From NCBI RefSeq assembly GCF_005671395.1, contig NZ_CP040428.1, positions 2,604,001 through 2,668,000 of the forward strand: DNA of 64,000 nucleotides, given 5' to 3'. The notes under the pieces were generated by a model. The model was not told the DNA's origin. It did no database searches and saw only the letters and a program-made list of their open reading frames with translations. Of this stretch, positions 23,857 through 32,174 are shown in pieces (the stretch's first letter is position 1; each line of letters begins with the position of its first letter). This DNA comes from Jejubacter calystegiae. Its GTDB lineage: Bacteria; Pseudomonadota; Gammaproteobacteria; Enterobacterales; Enterobacteriaceae. The position numbers and the translations under genes are program-made.

Positions 23857-25250
23857 GATGTTATCTCCGCAGGACGGGCGTCGGTAATCCCCATCTGCTC
23901 CAGCGCCCGGGCGGCGCGCAGACAGGCCTGCTCATTAAAGGGAGCGGCAATCAGTTGTAGACCTATGGGCAATCCGCCGGAGGTGCGCAGCGGCGCCGTG
24001 ACCACCGGTAGCCCCAGGAAAGAGATGGGCTGGGTCAGCATTCCCATACTGGCGCGGGGCGGTAGCGGCTGACCGTTAATAATCATCTCCTGTTCGCCGA
24101 TTCGCGTGGCGCTGCAAGGCGTGGCGGGGGCGATCAGTACGTCGGCCTGGGCCAGCAGTGCCTGGAACTTCTGGCGCGCCAGGCGGCGGAAACGCTGGGC
24201 CTGAAGATACCAGGTTGCGGGCAGCATGGCGCCTGCCAGCAGGCGCTCCCGTGAGTTGGGCTCGAAAAGTTCCGGCTGGCGCTTCAGCTCTGGCAGATAA
24301 AGGTTTCCCCCTTCTGAGGCGGTGATAATAAAGGCCGCCGAGCGCGCCAGCTCCGCTTCAGGGAACTGCAATTCCTCCCGGGCTTCCAGCGCCCGGGCGG
24401 CCTTCTGTAGCGCGCTTCTGGCTTCATCGTCGCACCAGGTGGTAAAAAAGCCCCCCAATACCGCACAGCGTAGCCCTTCCATACCGCGATGCAGCAGTGG
24501 AGCGGTTGCCTCAACGGGCCGTTCAGCCTGGAAACCGTCGTCGGGATCCTGACCCTGCAACGCGTCATAAACCGCAGCCAGATCCGCCACCCGACGGGCC
24601 ATCGGTCCGATATGGTCGAGGCTGGCGGCAAAAGGGTGCGAGCCGGAACGCGAAAGGCGGCCAAAGGTGGGCTTCAGCCCGAAGAGTCCGCACAGCGAAG
24701 AAGGCACCCGAATTGAACCGTTGGTATCGGTGCCCAGCGCAAAGTGGACGGTGCCAGCCGCCACCGCCGCCGCCGAACCGCCGGAGGAGCCGCCTGCAAC
24801 GCGGTCGGTATCGTGGGGATTGCGGGTGGCGCCATAGTGGCTGTTTTCGGTGGTAAAGCCGTAGGCGTATGCGTCCATATTGACCATGCCGGAAAGCAGC
24901 GCACCGGCGTGGTGAAGCTGGCGTACCGCATAGCCGTCCCGGGCGGCGGCGGGGCGCTTGCTGAGCAGCCGTGCGCCTGCCAGGGTGGTATGCCCGGCCA
25001 CATCGAACAGATTTTTGGCCGCCCAGGGAACGCCCGCCAGCGCAGGTAGCGGCTGTCCGCTGCGGCGCAGTGCATCGATACGCTCCGCTTCCTGGAGCAT
25101 GCGCTCTGCGGTGACGGCGGTCCAGGCATTAAGGCGCGGATTCAGGCGCTCGATGTCATGCAGAGTGCGGGTCGCTATCTCCCGGGCGCTGAGTTCCCCC
25201 CGGGCCAGCGCGCCGCGCAGTTCATTGATGCTCAGATCCTGTAGTTTCAT
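23853..25250 (-). CDS. hpxY: HpxY, AtzE-family amidase
   Basis: A 465-residue amidase-signature enzyme. The Gly-Ser-rich core GGSSGGSAAAVAAG with the catalytic Ser-cisSer-Lys machinery is near residues 150-165, and the upstream Lys is in WAAKNLFDVAG. In the Klebsiella route it probably acts on oxalurate or a related ureido acid. Both ends overlap the neighbours (hpxX, hpxZ) by ATGA, a sign of tight coupling. Confidence 0.9.
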   Translation of the reverse strand: MKLQDLSINELRGALARGELSAREIATRTLHDIERLNPRLNAWTAVTAERMLQEAERIDALRRSGQPLPALAGVPWAAKNLFDVAGHTTLAGARLLSKRPAAARDGYAVRQLHHAGALLSGMVNMDAYAYGFTTENSHYGATRNPHDTDRVAGGSSGGSAAAVAAGTVHFALGTDTNGSIRVPSSLCGLFGLKPTFGRLSRSGSHPFAASLDHIGPMARRVADLAAVYDALQGQDPDDGFQAERPVEATAPLLHRGMEGLRCAVLGGFFTTWCDDEARSALQKAARALEAREELQFPEAELARSAAFIITASEGGNLYLPELKRQPELFEPNSRERLLAGAMLPATWYLQAQRFRRLARQKFQALLAQADVLIAPATPCSATRIGEQEMIINGQPLPPRASMGMLTQPISFLGLPVVTAPLRTSGGLPIGLQLIAAPFNEQACLRAARALEQMGITDARPAEITS

Positions 25251-25429
25251 GGCCGGTACACTCCCGCTACGTCCAGTCGTTCGTCCAGCGGATACTCCAT
25301 GAGCGGCGCCGCCATGGTGGCGATATGGCGAAAGCGCGCCAGCAGTTCGGCGCGCCGGGCGTCATCCAGTTCAATTTCCAGCATTTGCGCCATAGCGGCC
25401 AGCCAGGCCGCCTGTTGTTCGGTGGTCAT
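25247..25429 (-). CDS. hpxX: HpxX, small amidase partner (DUF4089)
   Basis: A 60-residue helical protein of the family found as a small partner of AtzE-like amidases, comparable to AtzG or GatC. It is coupled to hpxY by an ATGA overlap. It probably forms a complex with HpxY and helps its folding or activity. Length and context fit the known hpxWXYZ order. Confidence 0.88.
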   Translation of the reverse strand: MTTEQQAAWLAAMAQMLEIELDDARRAELLARFRHIATMAAPLMEYPLDERLDVAGVYRP

Positions 25430-25441
25430 CGGATTCTCCTG

Positions 25442-27025
25442 TCAGTAGCCAGCGGCGCTGCCGTTGCTGCGTGGGTCAAATGCCCCTTCAAACACGCCGT
25501 CGGGGTGGCGCACGATGGCGCCCGCGTGGCCCACGGCTTCGCTAAATTCCTCGAGCATTTCAACCTCGTGGCCGAGCGTCCGCAGCCGCGCTGAACTTTC
25601 CTCGCTAAACCGGCCTTCCAGCTTCAGTGAGTCGGAAGACTGGCCCCAGGTGCGGCCCAGCAGCCAGCGGGGCGCGCGAATGCTCTCCTGCAACGCCATG
25701 TTCTGTATGACGTAACGGGTAAAAAGGGTCGCCTGAGTCTGAGGCTGACCGTCGCCCCCCATGCTGCCGTAGACCAGGGTGCGGCCATCTTTCAGACGGG
25801 CGGCGGCTGGGTTCAGGGTATGGAACGGTTGTTTGCCCGGAGCCAGCGCCAGCAGGTGTTCGGGATCGAGGCTAAAGGCGGCACCGCGGTTCTGCCACAG
25901 CAGGCCGCTGCCGGGGAGCACCACGCCGCTGCCAAATTCATGATAGATGCTCTGAATAAATGAGACCGCCAGACCGCTGTTGTCCATTGCGCCCATCCAG
26001 ACGGTGTCGCCAGGGCCTTTACCCTTGCCCCATGGGGCCGCCTGAGTCGTGTCGATGGCAGCAGCCATGGCTTCCAGCCATTCGGGGGTCAGCAGACTTT
26101 GAATATCCACCTGCAGATGGCGGGGGTCGGTAATGTGGGCATCCCGTAGCCCAAAAGCCTGTTTAGTGGCTTCCACGATGCGATGTACGGTGTCGACCTC
26201 ATCGGCATCGGCCATTGCCAGCCGGTCGGTAATGCCGAGGATCGCCAGAGAAACCAGCCCCTGGGTCGGAGGCGCCAGATTCCAGAGCGTTCCCCGACTG
26301 TGATCCAGGCGCAGCGGCGCGGGGCGTCGCGCCCGGTGGTTTTGCAGATCCTCAAGCGTTATCGGCATGCCCAGACGTTCGGCATCGGCGGCGATGGCGT
26401 TTGCCAGCTCGCCGCGATAAAAGCTTTCCAGCCCTTCCCGGGCGAGCTGGCGCAGGGTGTTAGCCAGCACGGGCTGGCGAAAGCGCTGGCCGGTGTGGGG
26501 CACTTCGCCATTGAGCAAAAAGGCGGAACTAAAGCCGGGCACATCACGAAGCTCGGCCAGCTTGCTGGCGGTGGCGCCGACCTGGGAGGCCGTCACCGGA
26601 ATGCCGTGGTCGGCATAGCGAGTGGCATCGTCCAGCAATCGGCTCAGCGGCAGGGCGCGACCGGTCAGGGATTGCGAAATCGTTAGCGCCTCCTGCCAGC
26701 CGCTAACGGTTCCGGCCACGGTCAGGGCCGCTTGCGGGCCGCGCTGGGGGATTTGAGCCAGCCCTGCATAGGCATCAGGAGTCGCCAGCGAACCGGCGGC
26801 GCCGCTGGCGTCAATGGCGATGGGCTCGCCCTCTGGCGGCACAATCAGCCAGAAGCCGTCGCCGCCCAGGCCGTTCATATGGGGATAGACCACGGCGATG
26901 CTGGCCGCGGCACTGACCATCGCCTCAATGGCGCTTCCGCCGTCGCGCAGCACGGCAAGCGCGCTCTGGCTTGCCAGATGGTGTGGCGTCACGACCATGC
27001 CGTGGGGCGCCATATTGCTCTGCAT
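25442..27025 (-). CDS. hpxW: HpxW, oxamate amidohydrolase
   Basis: A 527-residue gamma-glutamyltranspeptidase-fold Ntn hydrolase. The self-processing Thr is in GDTVWMGAMD (Thr341 by my count), splitting a large and a small subunit. The Klebsiella homologue hydrolyses oxamate to oxalate and ammonia. There is no signal peptide, unlike periplasmic GGT, which fits a cytoplasmic catabolic role. It is the first gene of hpxWXYZ, divergent from hpxU. Confidence 0.92.
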   Translation of the reverse strand: MQSNMAPHGMVVTPHHLASQSALAVLRDGGSAIEAMVSAAASIAVVYPHMNGLGGDGFWLIVPPEGEPIAIDASGAAGSLATPDAYAGLAQIPQRGPQAALTVAGTVSGWQEALTISQSLTGRALPLSRLLDDATRYADHGIPVTASQVGATASKLAELRDVPGFSSAFLLNGEVPHTGQRFRQPVLANTLRQLAREGLESFYRGELANAIAADAERLGMPITLEDLQNHRARRPAPLRLDHSRGTLWNLAPPTQGLVSLAILGITDRLAMADADEVDTVHRIVEATKQAFGLRDAHITDPRHLQVDIQSLLTPEWLEAMAAAIDTTQAAPWGKGKGPGDTVWMGAMDNSGLAVSFIQSIYHEFGSGVVLPGSGLLWQNRGAAFSLDPEHLLALAPGKQPFHTLNPAAARLKDGRTLVYGSMGGDGQPQTQATLFTRYVIQNMALQESIRAPRWLLGRTWGQSSDSLKLEGRFSEESSARLRTLGHEVEMLEEFSEAVGHAGAIVRHPDGVFEGAFDPRSNGSAAGY

Positions 27026-27067
27026 CGTTGCTCCTTATCGTTTGATGGAATTCAAACATACACGCCT

Positions 27068-27082
27068 GCAAAAGCTATTCCA
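27068..27082 (-). promoter_or_regulatory. Candidate sigma-54 type promoter of hpxWXYZ
   Basis: On the minus strand TGGAATAGCTTTTGCA keeps the -24 GG and a full TTGCA at -12 with correct spacing, but lacks the C and AC of TGGCAC. The start would be about 30 bases before the hpxW ATG. Confidence 0.45.
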
Positions 27083-27086
27083 CAAT

Positions 27087-27102
27087 TGAGACAAACGTCT
27101 CA
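27087..27102. promoter_or_regulatory. Candidate HpxU operator
   Basis: The perfect inverted repeat TGAGAC-AAAC-GTCTCA lies in the hpxW/hpxU gap, just upstream of the hpxW promoter candidate. Its size and place suit an RpiR-family dimer site. The link to HpxU is inferred. Confidence 0.5.
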
Positions 27103-27175
27103 GCGCAGAATTTTTATCATCTGGCACGGGTTTTGACTGTACGATAACGGTGAAACAAAAGTTACAGGAGTCGTA

Positions 27176-28015
27176 ATGAAGCAACTGGATGAACGCCTGA
27201 AAAGCCAGTACAGCACTCTGTCGCCGCAGGAACAGCGGGTCGCCGACTTTATTTTTGACCATTTCGACGATCTGATTAGCTATAACAGCGCCGAACTGGC
27301 AAGGCTAAGCGGCGTATCCAAGGCCACCGTCAGCCGCCTGTTTAAGCGCCTGGGCTATGACAAATACCGGGAGATGCGCGAAGAGCTGCGCACCCTGCGC
27401 CAGAGCGGCATGCCCCTGACCGATAATCGCGATGCCGTGCAGGGCAACACCCTGCTGGCGCGCCATTACAAGCAGGAGATGGCGAACCTGACCCGCTGGG
27501 CCAGTGAGCTGGATGCCGATCAGTTTTCCGGCGCCATTGCCGGGCTGGCAGAGGCCCGTCGTATTCTGATTATCGGACTGCGTAACTCGTGGCCTGCGGC
27601 GTTGCACCTGCGTCAGCAGCTATTGCAGACCCGTGGGCAGGTACAGTTACTGCCCCAGCCGGGCCAGACCTTAAGCGAAGAGCTGGTGGATGCCGCGCCC
27701 GACGATCTGGTGGTGATGGTGGCGTTTCGCCGCCGTCCGCGCATTGTGCGTCCGCTACTGGAGCAGCTACAGAAGGCGCAAGTGCCGGTGTTGCTGATAT
27801 GCGAACCTCAGGCCCAGAGCCTGTTTCCGTTGGCCCGCTGGCGACTTTGCGCGCCGCTGGACAGCGTTTCGGCCTACGACAGCTATGCCTGCGCCAACAG
27901 TCTGATCAACCTGCTGGCTAACGCACTGCTGCATGAAATGCTGAGCAGCGGCCGCCAGCGGATTCACCAGATTGCCGATCTTTACCAGAAGCTGGACGAA
28001 CTGGAACAGCGATAA
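27176..28015 (+). CDS. hpxU: HpxU, RpiR-family regulator
   Basis: A 279-residue RpiR regulator with an N-terminal helix-turn-helix (SAELARLSGVSKATVSRLFK) and a C-terminal SIS domain that normally binds a sugar phosphate or other small ligand. It stands between hpxWXYZ and hpxJK and probably controls both. A GGAG site precedes its ATG. Confidence 0.9.
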   Translation: MKQLDERLKSQYSTLSPQEQRVADFIFDHFDDLISYNSAELARLSGVSKATVSRLFKRLGYDKYREMREELRTLRQSGMPLTDNRDAVQGNTLLARHYKQEMANLTRWASELDADQFSGAIAGLAEARRILIIGLRNSWPAALHLRQQLLQTRGQVQLLPQPGQTLSEELVDAAPDDLVVMVAFRRRPRIVRPLLEQLQKAQVPVLLICEPQAQSLFPLARWRLCAPLDSVSAYDSYACANSLINLLANALLHEMLSSGRQRIHQIADLYQKLDELEQR

Positions 28016-28036
28016 TGGTGCGCCACGGCGGTGCCT

Positions 28037-28053
28037 TGCACACTTGCGGTGCA
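28037..28053. promoter_or_regulatory. NtrC-type enhancer site upstream of hpxJ
   Basis: TGCACACTTGCGGTGCA matches TGCACC-N5-GGTGCA at 11 of 12 positions, the best NtrC-type site in the window. It lies about 110 bases upstream of the perfect sigma-54 type promoter of hpxJ. Confidence 0.7.
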
Positions 28054-28061
28054 ATTTTATG

Positions 28062-28092
28062 ATGCCGGTTTGCGTGATAAACAGACCGGCAT
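28062..28092 (+). terminator. Inverted repeat after hpxU
   Basis: ATGCCGGT and ACCGGCAT form a perfect 8-base stem with a 15-base loop about 45 bases after the hpxU stop. It has no T tail, so it may be a weak terminator or an extra protein site between enhancer and promoter. Confidence 0.3.
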
Positions 28093-28160
28093 TATCCGAT
28101 TTCTGATTGTTATTCATGAATTACCGGGAAAAACTGGCGGTGGTTTGGACTATCCTGATG

Positions 28161-28176
28161 TGGCACATTAGTTGCA
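28161..28176 (+). promoter_or_regulatory. Sigma-54 promoter of hpxJK
   Basis: TGGCACATTAGTTGCA is a perfect match to TGGCAC-N5-TTGCA. The predicted start is near 28187, about 50 bases before the hpxJ ATG. With the NtrC-type site at 28037 it points to nitrogen-limitation control. Confidence 0.85.
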
Positions 28177-28238
28177 ATATCTGCCAGTAAAGAACCTTTC
28201 GTTTCATTACGGTGAACCCGACATAAAAGGAACCCCTC

Positions 28239-29474
28239 ATGGACATCACGCAATTTCCGCAACTCAATCCGCCCCAGCGTCTGCTGATGGGGCCGGGGCC
28301 GATCAATGCCGACCCCCGGGTACTGCGCGCTATGTCGAGCCAGTTGATAGGTCAGTACGATCCGGCCATGACCCACTATATGAATGAGGTGATGGCGCTG
28401 TATCGCGGCGTATTCCGCACGGAAAACCGCTGGACGCTGCTGGTGGACGGCACCTCCCGGGCAGGGATCGAAGCTATTTTAACCTCGGCGATTCGCCCGG
28501 GGGATAAGGTGTTGGTGCCGGTCTTTGGCCGCTTCGGCCACCTGCTGTGTGAAATTGCCCGCCGCTGCCGCGCCGAGGTGCATACCATCGAGGTGCCCTG
28601 GGGGCAGGTATTCACGCCGGATGCCATTGAGGACGCCATTAAGCGGGTGCGTCCGCGGCTGCTGCTGACGGTACAGGGCGATACCTCCACCACTATGCTC
28701 CAGCCTCTGGATCAACTGGGTGAGATCTGCCGTCGCTACGGCGTGCTGTTCTACACCGATGCCACCGCAAGCCTGGGAGGCAATCCGCTGGAAACCGACG
28801 CCTGGGGGCTGGATGCCGTGTCCGCCGGAATGCAGAAGTGCCTGGGCGGCCCTTCCGGCACATCTCCCATTACTCTGAGTCCGGCCATGGAGGAGGTGAT
28901 TCGTCGCCGTAAGTGCGTGGAAGCCGGGATCCGCACCGACGCCCACCAGGACGGTGATGACGAGATGATCTACAGCAACTACTTCGATCTCGGCATGATC
29001 ATGGACTACTGGGGGCCGGAGCGGCTGAACCACCATACTGAAGCCACCAGCGCGCTGTTTGCCGCCCGCGAGTGTGCACGCCTGATTCTGCAGGAAGGGC
29101 TGGATAACGGCATCGCTCGCCATAAGCTGCACGGCGATGCCCTGCTGAAAGGGGTGCGGGCCATGGGGCTGGAAACGTTCGGAGATCTGACCCACAAGAT
29201 GAACAACGTGCTCGGCGTGGTGATTCCCCAGAGCGTTAACGGCGACCAGGTGCGCGCTCTGATGCTGGACGATTTCGGAATTGAGATCGGCACCTCTTTT
29301 GGTCCGCTGCACGGCAAGGTGTGGCGCATAGGCACCATGGGCTATAACGCCCGTAAGGCCTGCGTGATGACCACCCTGAGCGCCCTGGAATCGGTCCTCA
29401 ATCATCTGAAATTTACCACGCCTCAGGGAGCCGGGCTCCAGGCGGCATGGGACCACTACGGGAGTCAGGCATGA
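28239..29474 (+). CDS. hpxJ: HpxJ, ureidoglycine aminotransferase
   Basis: A 411-residue class V PLP aminotransferase of the PucG/HpxJ group. The PLP lysine is in SAGMQKCLGGPSG. It transaminates ureidoglycine with a 2-oxo acid, giving oxalurate. It follows a perfect sigma-54 promoter and overlaps hpxK by 4 bases (ATGA). Confidence 0.93.
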   Translation: MDITQFPQLNPPQRLLMGPGPINADPRVLRAMSSQLIGQYDPAMTHYMNEVMALYRGVFRTENRWTLLVDGTSRAGIEAILTSAIRPGDKVLVPVFGRFGHLLCEIARRCRAEVHTIEVPWGQVFTPDAIEDAIKRVRPRLLLTVQGDTSTTMLQPLDQLGEICRRYGVLFYTDATASLGGNPLETDAWGLDAVSAGMQKCLGGPSGTSPITLSPAMEEVIRRRKCVEAGIRTDAHQDGDDEMIYSNYFDLGMIMDYWGPERLNHHTEATSALFAARECARLILQEGLDNGIARHKLHGDALLKGVRAMGLETFGDLTHKMNNVLGVVIPQSVNGDQVRALMLDDFGIEIGTSFGPLHGKVWRIGTMGYNARKACVMTTLSALESVLNHLKFTTPQGAGLQAAWDHYGSQA

Positions 29475-30736
29475 GTGAAACGACCATTGCCGCCAGCGCG
29501 TCTCAACTGGCCGCAGCCCGGGTGATGGAGCGGGCCGACCACCTGGCGGATATCAGCGAAACGCCCCGGGGGTTGACCCGGATCTATCTTTCGCCCGAGC
29601 ATCTACGGGCCAATGCCCTGGTGGGGCACTGGATGGAGCAGGCGGGCATGCGGGTCTGGCAGGACAGCGTCGGCAATATCTGCGGGCGCTATGAAGGGGA
29701 ACAGGCGGGAGCGCCTGCGCTGCTGCTGGGCTCGCATCTGGATACGGTACGCGATGCCGGACGTTACGACGGCATGCTGGGCGTACTAACGGCCATCGAA
29801 GTCGTACAGGCGCTGCACGATCGGGGCAGGCGATTACCGATGGCGGTAGAGATTGTCGGTTTTGGCGACGAAGAGGGCACCCGCTTCGGCATTACGCTAC
29901 TGGGCAGCCGGGGCCTTACCGGCGACTGGCCGTCGGAATGGCTTCAGCAGCAGGATGCACAGGGCATTAGCGTGGCCCAGGCGCTGGCAAACGCAGGGCT
30001 GGATGGCGCAAACATTGGCCAGGCGGCCCGCAACAGGGAGGAGATCGCCGCTTATCTGGAGCTGCATATCGAACAGGGGCCGTGCCTGGAGCAGGAAGGG
30101 CTGGCGCTGGGCGTGGTGCAGGCCATTAACGGCGCCCGGCGTCTGACCTGCCGCTTCACCGGTCTGGCGGGCCATGCCGGAACGGTGCCGATGAATCACC
30201 GGCAGGATGCTCTGGCCGCTTCCGCCGAATGGATGATGGCAGTGGAAAGCATCACAAAGCAGCATGGCCGCCAGCAGGTGGCGACCATCGGGACGCTGAG
30301 CTGCGCCCCCGGCGCGGTAAACGTGATTCCGGGCGAGGTTACGCTGACCCTTGATGTTCGCGGGCCGGAAGATGAAGCGCTGGAGGCGCTCCAGCAGGCG
30401 TTGCTGGCTCAGGCCGGAGACATCGCCCAACGTCGCGGTGTGCAATTTAGCGCTGAAGAGTATTACCGGATGGCGGCAACGCGCTGCGATCCCGAACTGC
30501 AACAGCGGCTGGTACAGGCGGTATCCCGGGTGCAGGGGCGTGCGCTGTCGCTCCCCAGCGGCGCCGGGCATGACGCTATCGCTATCTCAGGCTGCTGGCC
30601 CGTGGGTATGCTGTTTGTACGCTGTCAGGGCGGTATCAGCCATCATCCGGCGGAATCGGTCATGGCTGCGGATGTGGCGCTGGCCATTGAGGCATTCTGT
30701 TATGCGGTAAATGCTGTTGCATGCGGTGATTCTTAA
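29471..30736 (+). CDS. hpxK: HpxK, allantoate amidohydrolase
   Basis: A 421-residue M20 metallo-amidohydrolase of the AllC/hydantoinase group. Metal ligands lie in LGSHLDTV, then GFGDEEGTRF and LHIEQGP, and GAGHDA near the C-terminus. It cuts allantoate to ureidoglycine, CO2 and ammonia, directly upstream of HpxJ in the pathway. ATG 29471 overlaps the hpxJ stop; an upstream ATG at 29447 would overlap hpxJ further and has no better ribosome site. Confidence 0.93.
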   Translation: MSETTIAASASQLAAARVMERADHLADISETPRGLTRIYLSPEHLRANALVGHWMEQAGMRVWQDSVGNICGRYEGEQAGAPALLLGSHLDTVRDAGRYDGMLGVLTAIEVVQALHDRGRRLPMAVEIVGFGDEEGTRFGITLLGSRGLTGDWPSEWLQQQDAQGISVAQALANAGLDGANIGQAARNREEIAAYLELHIEQGPCLEQEGLALGVVQAINGARRLTCRFTGLAGHAGTVPMNHRQDALAASAEWMMAVESITKQHGRQQVATIGTLSCAPGAVNVIPGEVTLTLDVRGPEDEALEALQQALLAQAGDIAQRRGVQFSAEEYYRMAATRCDPELQQRLVQAVSRVQGRALSLPSGAGHDAIAISGCWPVGMLFVRCQGGISHHPAESVMAADVALAIEAFCYAVNAVACGDS

Positions 30737-30836
30737 TGGGAATTTCATTGGGCGTTTCGGCGTCTGACTAAAAATAGCGCAAGGCTGTTAAAAATATGTT
30801 TTTATCAGCAGCGTGGAATGCGTATCAGGCATTCGC

Positions 30837-31052
30837 ATGAAGACTGATTTTGTTTGGTGGTTGGGTTTAAGAAGAATCTTGAGTTTTTTTATTCTGGTGA
30901 TTATTTCTTCTGTTGTTAATAGTTTTGGGTGGGATTATTTCACCAGGAAAACGCCTGAGCCTGCAGTGGGTGTGTTGCGTGGTTTTTCTTCAATTATTTG
31001 TTTTTTAATCATTTATTTCTCTTGTTGGCAGAGCGGTATGCTGGGTTGGTAA
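30837..31052 (+). CDS. Small hypothetical membrane protein
   Basis: A 71-residue AT-rich open frame (start ATG 30837) with two hydrophobic segments, ILSFFILVIISSVV and SSIICFLIIYFSCW, and a basic N-terminus. It matches no family I recognise. The ribosome site is weak. It lies alone between hpxK and the lap operon in a region of lower GC, so it may be acquired or a remnant. Confidence 0.45.
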   Translation: MKTDFVWWLGLRRILSFFILVIISSVVNSFGWDYFTRKTPEPAVGVLRGFSSIICFLIIYFSCWQSGMLGW

Positions 31053-31472
31053 TGACATTACTTCAGGCTTTACTTTACCTTGCTTAAATAATCGGCCAGA
31101 ATAACCCTGTCTGAAAAATTACAGTAGCGACAGACGGTTATGATTTAATTTTATGTTCATTAGCTGTATTTAACCTGTTGCTTTTTTATTGTGCGATTTC
31201 TTCCATTACGTTAAAAACAAGATGCGGTTAGCTATTTTTTGTGCCGGTCGGGCACTCAATTCGGCTAATGATTAACGATCGTTATCCGCGACAGGATACC
31301 CTGATGTCACTAAGTCATTTGCCTGGGTTGATTCGACCGGCGGCAGCGCAGCTGCGGGCCGCGCCATTGCCTGAGCCCTGTCCTGACTGGACGATCGTTG
31401 ATGTAGTGCACTCTCTTTCCGGCTATGTCGCCTGGAGCAAGTCTTTGCGGCAGCGGTTGCCAGAGGTTCTCC
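31053..31472. other. AT-rich upstream region of the lap operon
   Basis: About 420 bases without a gene I trust. It contains an inverted repeat around 31110-31140 (TGTCTG and CAGACGGTT) and several T-rich stretches. It is the likely site of the lap promoter and of silencing proteins such as H-NS, but I cannot place a promoter with confidence. Confidence 0.35.
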
Positions 31473-32165
31473 ATGCGTGACGGGCTGCTGCGAACAGTAA
31501 CGCTGCGCCGCTGGATGGCTGTCTGGCTGCTGGCTCTGCTGGCGTTTTCACCCCAGCTGGCCGCCAGCTGGGACTTCGTTGCCATCAATGCCCGGACCCA
31601 GAAGCTGTACGGCCCGGCAACGCCTGCTGCCCAGCGGCGTATCGATGAATGGGCTGCGCTGGTAAGTCGGCCCGTGAATGGTGATGTGCAGGGGGCGCTT
31701 AACCGCGTAAACCGCTTTTTTAACAGTCGGATGGCGTTTCGCGATGACCGCGTGGTATGGGGTCAGCAGGATTACTGGGCCACGCCCGTCGAGTTTTTAC
31801 GTAAGGGGGCCGGCGACTGCGAGGATTACGCCATCGCCAAATATTTCTCGCTACGGAAAATGGGGATTCCGGCCAGCCAGCTGCGCATCACCTACGTTAA
31901 GGCGCTGCGCCTGAATCAGGCGCATATGGTGCTGACCTGGTATCAGACGCCGGACGCTATCCCGCTGGTCCTTGATAATCTTAACGGTACCATTTTACCG
32001 GCGACTCAACGTCCGGATCTGCTGCCAGTCTATTCGTTTAACGGCGCCGGGCTGTGGTTGCCGAAGGCGGATGGCAGCCGCCAGGTGGGCGACAGTAAGC
32101 GCCTGTCGCGCTGGCAGGATCTTCTGACCCGGATGCGTGCGGAAGGGTTTTCCATCAATGAATAG
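31473..32165 (+). CDS. lapG: LapG, periplasmic calcium-dependent cysteine protease
   Basis: A 230-residue transglutaminase-like protease with an N-terminal signal (hydrophobic stretch ending at LAAS). The catalytic triad is visible: Cys in GAGDCEDYAIAKY, His in QAHMVLTWY, Asp in LVLDNLNG. Acidic residues just before the Cys (DDRVVWGQQDYW) fit the calcium site of the family. LapG cuts the retention module of the adhesin encoded downstream at a di-alanine site, releasing it from the surface when LapD is inactive. Confidence 0.92.
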   Translation: MRDGLLRTVTLRRWMAVWLLALLAFSPQLAASWDFVAINARTQKLYGPATPAAQRRIDEWAALVSRPVNGDVQGALNRVNRFFNSRMAFRDDRVVWGQQDYWATPVEFLRKGAGDCEDYAIAKYFSLRKMGIPASQLRITYVKALRLNQAHMVLTWYQTPDAIPLVLDNLNGTILPATQRPDLLPVYSFNGAGLWLPKADGSRQVGDSKRLSRWQDLLTRMRAEGFSINE

Positions 32166-32174
32166 GAAGTAGCC

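Noticed and set aside
27122-27136. TGGCACGGGTTTTGA as a sigma-54 promoter for hpxU
   Set aside because: It has a perfect -24 part, but the essential GC at -12 is GA.
31241-31480. A 79-codon frame upstream of lapG
   Set aside because: No ribosome site or recognisable family, and it runs into the lapG start. Probably chance coding; a short leader gene cannot be excluded.
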